This document shows positions 1 to 7,065 of a stretch of 7,640 bases of DNA, piece by piece; within the stretch, counting starts at the first letter, position 1; each line of letters opens with the position of its first letter. The position numbers were made by a program, and so were the translations under genes. This stretch comes from Chloroflexota bacterium (lineage in GTDB: Bacteria; Chloroflexota; Anaerolineae; B4-G1; SLSP01). The stretch spans positions 1 through 7,640 of the forward strand of contig JAAAOZ010000002.1 in NCBI GenBank assembly GCA_009908585.1. Direction: 5' to 3'. The notes below the pieces were generated by a model that saw nothing but the letters and a program-made list of their open reading frames with translations, did no database searches and had not been told where the DNA came from.

Positions 1-1
1 C

Positions 2-1786
2 GAAAATCGCAGCGAGGGTTTTTCATTCCCGACGCCCGCAGCTTCTGAACCGACCCTGGTCAACAGCTTCTCGGATAACTTTCAAAGGTTTGTGAACTGG
101 AATTTCAGTAACACCCTTACATTCCAGACTCGCCTGATGGAGAATCACAACGTAACAGTGTTGGGTGGAACAGAGGCCGTGCGGGAAAATTTTCGTGGGG
201 TCAACGGGTTCCAAACCGGTTTCATATCAACAAGCACCGATGTTCGATATATTAACGATGCCGTGGCCGATCCAGCCACCAAGAATATTACCACCTCTGG
301 CAATTTCGGTACCCTGCTGTCCTTTTTCGGCAAACTCGATTACGAATACGACGGCAGGTACCTAATAAGTGTTACCGCCCGTCGGGATGGTTCTTCTCGA
401 CTGGGTGACCAGAAGTGGGGAACGTTTCCGGCTGTCAGCGCGGGCTGGCGGTTAAGCGAAGAGTCTTTCATGGAGAATGTGGAACTGCTTGATGACTTGA
501 AGATCCGCTTTGGTTTCGGGGTGAACGGCAATCAGGAGATTCCCGTCGGCCGCACGGTGGATCAATTCGGCGGTGGTGTCGGACAGGTGTTTGCCGATGT
601 AGATGGTGATGGTACGCCAGAAGGCGGCTTCCGGACCACGGCCGCTGGGAATCCCAATCTTCGTTGGGAAGAAAACGTATCATACAATGCTGGGGTGGAT
701 GCAGTATTTTTAGGCGGGCGGTTTGATTTCGTACTGGATCTTTGGTTGCGCAATACTAAAGACTTGCTGTTCAATCCCCGTGTGCCGGGCACCCGAGGCA
801 GTGTTTCTCCGCCATTCAGAAATGTAGGCCGCATGCAGAATAAGGGCATTGACTTTTCCTTCGGGTACAACGGCTCCATCGGCGATGAGATCAGCTGGAA
901 TATCAACCTCAACGGCAGTCACTACACGAACGAAATCAAACGAGTTACCGGCGGAAATGACTCCTTTTTCGGGCCTGTAGGAGGGCGCCAAGGGATTCTC
1001 AATATTAATAGGGTGGGTAAACCTATCGGGGCATTCTACGGACGTAAAGTAGACGGCATCTTCCAAAGCTGGGAAGAGGTCGACGCCCATGCTGAGCAGG
1101 GGGGCGCGGCACCTGGACGGTTCCGCTTTGAAGACCTCAATGGTGATGGAGTGATTAATGCTGAGGACAGGACGACTATTGGAAGCTATCATCCCGACTT
1201 CACCGGTGGCCTGAACATCGGGTTCCGTTGGCGCAACTTCGACTTCAGCACGTTCTTGTTTACTTCTATCGGCAATGACATCTTCGACCTCACCAAAGAG
1301 TTTACTGTTTTCAACCTCTTTGATACTAACGTCAGGAAGGAGGTGCTTGACGAATCTGCTGTGGTGGTAGATGAGAACGGAAGCGAACTTATCGGGGGTG
1401 AAATTGCCGATAGATCCAACAATGGAAGAGTGCAGAATCCAGATGCCCAATTTCCGGCCATAGACGACAACGATCAGTTTAGCAATATTTACAGTGATTT
1501 CTACGTGGAAGATGCATCCTATCTGCGCGTACAGAACTTAGAAATCGGCTATAATTTGCCCTCAGATGCCAATGTTTTCAACTGGGCTGGCTTTCAAAGA
1601 GCACGTATCTATCTTCAGGCGCAGAACCTATTTACGCTCACGGGTTACAGCAATCCGGATCCGGCGCTTCCTGCCAATCAGGCCAGCAACGATGGTGTAA
1701 ACGTCAGCGACCAGGGCCGCGGCATAGACCGGGGTACGTATCCCAATAATAGGATATTCAATATGGGCATCGACATTACTTTCTAG
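2..1786 (+). CDS. SusC/RagA-family TonB-linked outer membrane receptor, 3' part (N-terminus outside window)
   Basis: This is the C-terminal 594 residues of a SusC/RagA-type TonB-dependent transporter, the outer-membrane barrel that imports glycan or peptide fragments using TonB/ExbBD energy. The frame is open to the left edge from base 2, so no start is visible; the GTG at 92 is internal. Family members are usually about 1000-1100 residues, so the signal peptide, carboxypeptidase-like domain, TonB box, plug and first barrel strands are missing. Typical barrel motifs are present, numbered from base 2: RRDGSSRLG (127-135), GNPNLRWEEN (216-225), FEDLNGDGVINAEDR (376-390, an acidic loop resembling a Ca2+ site) and the terminal NMGIDITF ending in Phe, as expected for an outer-membrane barrel. 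A second acidic loop, DVDGDGTPE, lies at 199-207. The susD-like gene follows after 50 bases, so the two are probably co-transcribed. The family call is firm; the substrate is unknown. Confidence 0.96.
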   Translation, partial: ENRSEGFSFPTPAASEPTLVNSFSDNFQRFVNWNFSNTLTFQTRLMENHNVTVLGGTEAVRENFRGVNGFQTGFISTSTDVRYINDAVADPATKNITTSGNFGTLLSFFGKLDYEYDGRYLISVTARRDGSSRLGDQKWGTFPAVSAGWRLSEESFMENVELLDDLKIRFGFGVNGNQEIPVGRTVDQFGGGVGQVFADVDGDGTPEGGFRTTAAGNPNLRWEENVSYNAGVDAVFLGGRFDFVLDLWLRNTKDLLFNPRVPGTRGSVSPPFRNVGRMQNKGIDFSFGYNGSIGDEISWNINLNGSHYTNEIKRVTGGNDSFFGPVGGRQGILNINRVGKPIGAFYGRKVDGIFQSWEEVDAHAEQGGAAPGRFRFEDLNGDGVINAEDRTTIGSYHPDFTGGLNIGFRWRNFDFSTFLFTSIGNDIFDLTKEFTVFNLFDTNVRKEVLDESAVVVDENGSELIGGEIADRSNNGRVQNPDAQFPAIDDNDQFSNIYSDFYVEDASYLRVQNLEIGYNLPSDANVFNWAGFQRARIYLQAQNLFTLTGYSNPDPALPANQASNDGVNVSDQGRGIDRGTYPNNRIFNMGIDITF

Positions 1787-1836
1787 CCAAACGACAACTC
1801 AGCAAAGCACTTGGAATTACAGAAAATGCCGGAATC

Positions 1837-3570
1837 ATGAAGATCCTAACCAAAAACGTAAAGCAGATTGCCGCAGTAGTTTTGGTCGGTGGTTTGCTAA
1901 CCTTTGCTGCCTGTGATGGATTTCTCCAAACTCCGCCGCAGGGCACGCTCAGCGAATCGGTGCTGCAGAACCAAAATGGCGTCAGGGGAAACTTGGTGTC
2001 CGCCTATGCCATGCTGGATGGATTCACGGACAATGGGGGCGGTCTGTGGGGAGTGGCCGGCAGCAACTGGATATTTGGCAGCGCTGTGTCTGATGACGCC
2101 TTCAAAGGCTCTGAATCGGGTGACCAGCAGGCCATCCAGGACCTTGAGATGTTTATCTGGAATTCGGGGCCATCTGATCAGTACCTGCAGGACAGATGGA
2201 CGGCCCTTTACGATGGTGCAACCCGGGCCAACGCAACCCTCAAACTGCTCGCTAACGTGGAGGATATCCCCCAGGCCGATCAGGATCGCATTACTGGTGA
2301 AGCCCGTGCCCTGAGGGCTCATTACCATTTCGAGGCCTGGAAAATGTGGCGCAATATCCCCTATTTCACCGAAGAAGATGAGGACTTTAGAAAACCGAAT
2401 ACCGAACCGGTAATCCCGCGGATTCTGGAAGATTTGGATGCGGCCATCGAGTTGCTGCCCCCCACGCAGAATGACCCCGGTCGCATAGATGAGTGGCAAG
2501 CAAAAGCCCTTAAGGGCCGGGTGCTAATGCATGACAGACAGTTTTCAGAAGCCCTGCCGGTTTTGCGGGACGTGGTGCAAAACAGCCCGTACGAGTTAGA
2601 ACCAAACTATTGGGAGGTGTTTTCTGGCCTCAGCGAGAATGGATCGGAAGAAATGCTGGCTTTTGAGGCCACGGTGAACGACGGAGATCCTAATGGTGAC
2701 AATGGGAACTGGCCGGACCGGTTGAACTTCCCCCATGCCGGCAGTCCGTTCGGCTGCTGTGGGTTCCACCAGCCGTCCCAAAACTTGGTCAATGCCTACC
2801 AGGTAGACGAGGATGGACTGCCGCTTCCGCTGTCCGATCCGAACTGGAATGAGCCAGACGGAAATCTGGGGCAAGATGTGCCCGTGGACCCCCGTCTCGA
2901 CTGGGTCGTGGGCCGTGACGGGGTCCCATTTCTGGACTGGGGCGTACATGCACCCGGATGGATCAGGTCTCGGGAGTTCGCCGGACCGTACAGCGTCAAA
3001 AAGACCGTGTACGAACAAGCGTGCAGCAGTTGCCAAAGCAGCGTCGGATGGTCATCGTTTCAGCTGAATAGCAAGAACCGGCACTTGCTTCGCTTCGCCG
3101 ATGTTATGTTGCTGCTGGCCGAGGCGGAAGTAGAAGCGGGAGATCCGAACGCTGCCCGGCTGCTCGTCAATCAGATCCGCGAACGGGCTGCCCAGGCTGC
3201 TCAGGGACCACTGGATGACATTGTAGTGGATATCGACGATCCTAGAATCACGTGGGCGAATTATCAGATCAGTACCTATCCGCCCGATCATCCTGCATTC
3301 CAAACGCAGGATGCTGCGCGCGAAGCCGTCCGGCTGGAACGCCGGCTGGAGCTGGCCATGGAAGGGCACCGCCTGTTCGACCTGCGAAGATGGGACATCG
3401 ACCAGGAAACCCTGACCGAATTTGTGGAGGTGGAAGAGACGAGAAGAACATTTCTACAGGGGGCTGCAGCGATTGAGTCCCGCCATGATTTATTCCCGAT
3501 TCCTTCCGAGGAGATCGAGTTAAGCCAGCAAAACGGAGAATCGAAACTGGAGCAAAATCCCGGCTGGTAG
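1837..3570 (+). CDS. SusD/RagB-family nutrient-binding outer membrane lipoprotein
   Basis: This 577-residue protein is a SusD/RagB-type lipoprotein, the surface lid that binds the substrate and sits on its SusC partner. The N-terminus has a lysine-containing n-region, a hydrophobic core (about 11-25) and a lipobox FAAC with lipidated Cys26, followed by the family-typical DGFLQTPPQG. Hallmarks in order are RALRAHYHF (157-165, TPR-like helices), GCCGFHQPSQ (306-315), LLRFADVMLLLAEAE (417-431), ERRLELAMEGHRLFDLRRW (501-519) and the C-terminal FPIP (553-556) with NPGW at 574-577. Length is normal and the gene looks intact. The ATG at 1837 is chosen because it gives a proper signal peptide; the ATG at 1826 is out of frame and stops after four codons. 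There is no clear Shine-Dalgarno, as is common in this phylum. Apart from Cys26, the only cysteines are 307-308 and 396/399. The gene ends with tandem stops (TAG TAG). The family call is firm; the ligand is unknown. Confidence 0.97.
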   Translation: MKILTKNVKQIAAVVLVGGLLTFAACDGFLQTPPQGTLSESVLQNQNGVRGNLVSAYAMLDGFTDNGGGLWGVAGSNWIFGSAVSDDAFKGSESGDQQAIQDLEMFIWNSGPSDQYLQDRWTALYDGATRANATLKLLANVEDIPQADQDRITGEARALRAHYHFEAWKMWRNIPYFTEEDEDFRKPNTEPVIPRILEDLDAAIELLPPTQNDPGRIDEWQAKALKGRVLMHDRQFSEALPVLRDVVQNSPYELEPNYWEVFSGLSENGSEEMLAFEATVNDGDPNGDNGNWPDRLNFPHAGSPFGCCGFHQPSQNLVNAYQVDEDGLPLPLSDPNWNEPDGNLGQDVPVDPRLDWVVGRDGVPFLDWGVHAPGWIRSREFAGPYSVKKTVYEQACSSCQSSVGWSSFQLNSKNRHLLRFADVMLLLAEAEVEAGDPNAARLLVNQIRERAAQAAQGPLDDIVVDIDDPRITWANYQISTYPPDHPAFQTQDAAREAVRLERRLELAMEGHRLFDLRRWDIDQETLTEFVEVEETRRTFLQGAAAIESRHDLFPIPSEEIELSQQNGESKLEQNPGW

Positions 3571-3597
3571 TAGCGACTGAAGATTTGCTGTAGACCA

Positions 3598-3634
3598 CCC
3601 GGAAGGTAAACCGATGGCCGGTTTGCCTTCTGGG
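3598..3634 (+). promoter_or_regulatory. Strong RNA hairpin in the susD-like/VCBS intergenic spacer
   Basis: Bases 3598-3613 and 3619-3634 form a 16-bp stem with every position paired (14 Watson-Crick and 2 G-U pairs) around a 5-base loop, ATGGC. It starts 27 bases after the susD-like stop codon. No run of T follows on either strand, so it is not a classical intrinsic terminator. It could still end or attenuate the susCD transcript, or protect its 3' end so that the downstream gene is expressed at a different level. The two wobble pairs fit a structure acting as RNA from the + strand, since on the complementary strand they become A-C mismatches. The structure is seen directly; the role is inferred. 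Confidence 0.6.
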
Positions 3635-3661
3635 ATTGACTGTTGGAACGGGATCGGACAT

Positions 3662-3687
3662 CGGAGGCGGAGGCGGAGGGCCGGAGG
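3662..3687 (+). repeat. CGGAGG hexamer repeat in intergenic spacer
   Basis: Three perfect tandem copies of CGGAGG (3662-3667, 3668-3673, 3674-3679) are followed two bases later by a fourth copy (3682-3687). The run is G-rich on the + strand and could fold with the downstream GGCCCGCC (3694-3701) into a bulged 8-bp stem, or form a two-tier G-quadruplex. It lies 64-89 bases before the next start codon, too far to act as that gene's ribosome binding site. It may be simple slippage-prone sequence; no function is established. Confidence 0.55.
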
Positions 3688-3750
3688 CTGCAAGGCCCGC
3701 CTTTGGTCCGCCGCTGTATTCAATTTGAACGGAGTGATTGAAAATCAGAG

Positions 3751-6700
3751 ATGAGTAACAACGTATATTGGGTAATATGTGGGGTGGCATTTCTGGTGGG
3801 TTGTTCGGAGCAGAAACCGATCGCGCTGGAAGACACGTTGTTCGAAAGACTGGCAGCTTCCAGAACGGGGATCAATTTCACGAACACGTTTAATGAAACC
3901 CAAGATTTTAATCTTTTTACGTACCGAAATATATACAATGGAGGCGGAGTAGCTATTGGAGACGTAAACAACGATAGCTTATTGGATATATACTTTACAT
4001 CAAATCAGGGTGATAACAAGCTGTACCTGAATGAGGGCGGGTTTCAGTTTACAGATGTCACCGAATCGGCGGGCGTGAGCGGTGACGGATCTTGGAGCAC
4101 TGGTGTCTCCATGGTTGATGTGAACGCCGACGGATTGCTGGACATTTACGTGCTGAATTCGGGCCCCGATCTGTCGGGAAGCACTGACCGGAGGAACGAG
4201 CTATTTATTAACCAGGGCAGCTTGACGTTCGAAGAAGAAGCCGAAAAGTACAATCTAGACGACAATGCGTACTCCGTCCATGCTACCTTTTTTGACTACG
4301 ACGGAGATGGCGACTTGGATTGCTACCTGTTGAATAACGCTTACACAGGCAAGGGGGGCAACGACGCACAAAAGTATTTCAACGTAAAGAGAAGCGGCGT
4401 AAGCGAGGAAGGCGGAGATAAGCTATTCCAAAACGCCAATGGCAAATTTGTCGATGTAAGCAAAGAAGCAGGCGTTCACCAGGGAGCTATAGGATTTGGT
4501 TTGGGAATCGCCGTCGGCGATGTGAACGGAGATGTTAAACCAGACATCTATATCAGTAACGACTTTTGGGAGCGGGACTACCTGTATATTAACCAGGGAG
4601 ACGGGACGTTCACTGAGGAGCTAGGCCATAGAACTGGACATATATCGCAGTCGAGTATGGGAAACGATATTGGTGACATAAATAATGACGGGTTGCAAGA
4701 CATATATGTCACAGACATGTTGCCTGCCGACGTTCGGCGTACCAAAACAATGACTATCTTTGCAAGCTATCTCTCTGAGGACGAAGAGTATTTCAATAAC
4801 TACCACTTCCAGTATCCCCACAACACCCTGCAGGTGAATAATGGAAACGGAACTTTCAGCGAGTCGGGGTTCCTTTCCGGTACGGCTGCGACAGACTGGA
4901 GCTGGGCATCTGTAATATTCGATTTCGAGAATGACGGATGGAAGGATATCTTTGTAACCAATGGAGTTTATAGAGATATCACCGACAAAGACTTTGACGA
5001 AAAAATATTAAACAGAAAAGTCATTGCGCGCATTGTCAGGGAGCAAGGCAGGTTCGACGTGTTTGATTTTCTGAAACGCATGCCTTCCAAGAAAATAGCG
5101 AATTATGCATTTGTAAATAATGGGAACAGCACGTTCTCAGACAAATCTGACTCGTTGGGATTCTATGAGACTACGTTCAGCAATGGTGCGGCGTATGGTG
5201 ACTTGGATAATGACGGCGACCTTGATCTGGTAATCAGCAACATAGAAGACAAGGCATCTGTCTATGAAAACAAATCAGAAAAGTACTTCGATAACCACTA
5301 TCTGAAGGTGAAATTTCAGGGCGGAGAAAAAAATCCTTTTGGTATCGGGGCGCACGTAGAAATACACGCTTCTGGAAATAAGCAGGTTGCGGAAAATATC
5401 CCCGCCCGGAGTTACCAAAGCGCGGTGGCTCATGAGTTACATTTTGGACTGGGTGGTCAAGCCCTCATCGACTCGTTGATCGTCACCTGGCCCGATGAGC
5501 GAGTACAGGCCATAAAGAACGTGAAGGCAGATCAAGAAATCGTATTGAAGCATGCCTTGGCAGATCGAACACTCGCGGCTGAAGATCTGAAGAATAAAGA
5601 CCCCGTGATTGAAGAGGTTACCGAGGAGGCCACTGCAGGCGACTTAAGACACACGGAAAACCATTATGTCGACTATGAAGACGAGCCGCTGCTTCCTCAC
5701 ATGCTCTCGAGAGAAGGACCGGCCGTTGCGGTAGGTGACGTCAACGGTGACAACCTTGACGATTTTTACATTACGGGATCGATGGACGACGAAGGCAAAA
5801 TGCTCGTGCAAACAGAGGGCGGGACGCTTCGTCGCCTGAGCAGTCCGGATTTTGACGTGGAGGACCGCTATGAAAGCGCCGCAGCCGCGCTTTTTGATAT
5901 CGATCGTGATGGTGACTCAGATTTAATGGTTGCACCGGGGGGCAACCAGCTTCCGCTCGATTCCGCATACTATCGAGTTAGAGCATACGAAAATAAAGGG
6001 AACGGAATCTTTTCATCCGCCATGCAGATGGCGCCGGAGGTCAACGTCAACGGGTCGGTGATCTGCGTTGAAGACTTCGATGGCGATGGGGACAACGACG
6101 TTTTTCTTGGAGCCCGGGTCACTCCCAACCACTATGGTGTGGATCCGAGAAGCTATCTGCTCGAGAACGACGGAAGCGGAAGCTGGACAGATGTAACGCC
6201 AGACCAGCTCAAGCGCCCCGGCATGATCACTGACGCCGTTTGGGCAGATTATAACAACGATGGAGATCCCGATCTCGTCGTCGTCGGCGAGTGGATGCCC
6301 ATTATGTTCTTTGAAAATCAGAATGGAAGCCTGCAGTACGATCGCTCTATCGAGCAAAGCCATGGGTGGTGGACCCGAGTGAAAAAGTCGGATCTGGATG
6401 GAGACGGCGACACCGATTTCGTGCTAGGGAACTGGGGGTTGAATTCAAAATTCAGCGCCTCACCGGACCGCCCTCTCACCATGCACGTAAACGATTTCGA
6501 TCGCAACGGTCAGGCGGAGTTCATCATCACAACCTATTTGCCAGGGGAGGACGAGCCGTATCCGTTTCCCACTCACGAGGATCTGATTGATGCACTGCCG
6601 ATGCTGGAGGCACGGATCCCGGATCACCATGCGTACGCAGAGACTACCTACGAAGAGCTTTTCGCCGGCAGCGAGCGAGAAGGAGCTGAAAAGAAAAAAG

Positions 6701-7065
6701 CCCATACCCTGCATTCGTCCCTGTTGATCAACAATGGCGGCAACTATGCGCTGAGAAAGCTGCCGCTGGAAGCCCAGACTGCGCCGGTATACGGCATCAT
6801 ATCGGAAGACTTTAACAACGATTCTGAAGTCGACCTATTGCTTTTGGGCAATATGCATCGGCTGAAACCCGAAGTGGGCCGACTTGACAGCAATTACGGG
6901 GTGTTTCTGTACAATGACGGACATTTGAATTATTCCTTCCAGCCCTACCATCAAACCGGCACGTTTGTGCAGGGAGAAGTCAGAGATGCTTCGGAGCTGA
7001 CCCTGGATGGCGAACGCCACATTATCATTGCGCGGAACGACGATGAGTTAATGATTCTCAAATAG
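3751..7065 (+). CDS. FG-GAP/VCBS-repeat lipoprotein with central ASPIC/UnbV domain
   Basis: This 1104-residue protein belongs to the VCBS-repeat/CRTAC1-like proteins common in Bacteroidota. The N-terminus has a short hydrophobic segment and lipobox LVGC with predicted lipid Cys18. Acidic Ca2+-loop motifs (DxDxDGxxD type) start at residues 71, 123, 182, 257, 309, 391 and 484. An ASPIC/UnbV domain follows at about 515-600, with NHYL at 515, GIGAHVEI near 532, HFGLGG at 564-569 and WP at 580-581. Seven more loops start at 663, 716, 775, 833, 881, 915 (degenerate, DFDRNGQAE) and 1020. FG-GAP repeats form beta-propeller blades as in integrin alpha chains, so two propellers are inferred. A charged, probably helical segment (about 935-980) interrupts the second set. 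No catalytic motif is recognised; binding or scaffolding at the cell surface is likely. The ATG at 3751 is the only sensible start: an in-frame TGA lies four codons upstream. No Shine-Dalgarno is seen. It probably works with the SusCD pair 180 bases upstream, but may be transcribed separately. Confidence 0.93.
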   Translation: MSNNVYWVICGVAFLVGCSEQKPIALEDTLFERLAASRTGINFTNTFNETQDFNLFTYRNIYNGGGVAIGDVNNDSLLDIYFTSNQGDNKLYLNEGGFQFTDVTESAGVSGDGSWSTGVSMVDVNADGLLDIYVLNSGPDLSGSTDRRNELFINQGSLTFEEEAEKYNLDDNAYSVHATFFDYDGDGDLDCYLLNNAYTGKGGNDAQKYFNVKRSGVSEEGGDKLFQNANGKFVDVSKEAGVHQGAIGFGLGIAVGDVNGDVKPDIYISNDFWERDYLYINQGDGTFTEELGHRTGHISQSSMGNDIGDINNDGLQDIYVTDMLPADVRRTKTMTIFASYLSEDEEYFNNYHFQYPHNTLQVNNGNGTFSESGFLSGTAATDWSWASVIFDFENDGWKDIFVTNGVYRDITDKDFDEKILNRKVIARIVREQGRFDVFDFLKRMPSKKIANYAFVNNGNSTFSDKSDSLGFYETTFSNGAAYGDLDNDGDLDLVISNIEDKASVYENKSEKYFDNHYLKVKFQGGEKNPFGIGAHVEIHASGNKQVAENIPARSYQSAVAHELHFGLGGQALIDSLIVTWPDERVQAIKNVKADQEIVLKHALADRTLAAEDLKNKDPVIEEVTEEATAGDLRHTENHYVDYEDEPLLPHMLSREGPAVAVGDVNGDNLDDFYITGSMDDEGKMLVQTEGGTLRRLSSPDFDVEDRYESAAAALFDIDRDGDSDLMVAPGGNQLPLDSAYYRVRAYENKGNGIFSSAMQMAPEVNVNGSVICVEDFDGDGDNDVFLGARVTPNHYGVDPRSYLLENDGSGSWTDVTPDQLKRPGMITDAVWADYNNDGDPDLVVVGEWMPIMFFENQNGSLQYDRSIEQSHGWWTRVKKSDLDGDGDTDFVLGNWGLNSKFSASPDRPLTMHVNDFDRNGQAEFIITTYLPGEDEPYPFPTHEDLIDALPMLEARIPDHHAYAETTYEELFAGSEREGAEKKKAHTLHSSLLINNGGNYALRKLPLEAQTAPVYGIISEDFNNDSEVDLLLLGNMHRLKPEVGRLDSNYGVFLYNDGHLNYSFQPYHQTGTFVQGEVRDASELTLDGERHIIIARNDDELMILK

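Noticed and set aside
92..94. GTG as a start codon for the susC-like gene
   Set aside because: The frame stays open to the left edge and a 564-residue product would lack signal peptide, plug and part of the barrel; the gene is cut by the window instead.
710..1450. Long open frame of 246 codons on the - strand, antisense to the susC-like gene
   Set aside because: The + strand encodes unmistakable SusC barrel sequence here, and the antisense translation has no recognisable domain. It is a shadow of codon usage.
1897..2499. 200-codon - strand open frame inside the susD-like gene
   Set aside because: It is fully antisense to conserved SusD sequence and shows no motif of its own.
3703..3727. Possible Bacteroidota promoter: TTG at 3703-3705 and TCAATTTG at 3720-3727 (compare TAnnTTTG) before the VCBS gene
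   Set aside because: The -7 element has a mismatch in its TA and the 14-base spacing is shorter than expected, so the match is no better than chance.
3269..3790. 173-codon - strand open frame crossing the end of the susD-like gene, the spacer and the start of the VCBS gene
   Set aside because: It is antisense to both genes, and its proline-rich middle comes only from the CGGAGG repeat read backwards.
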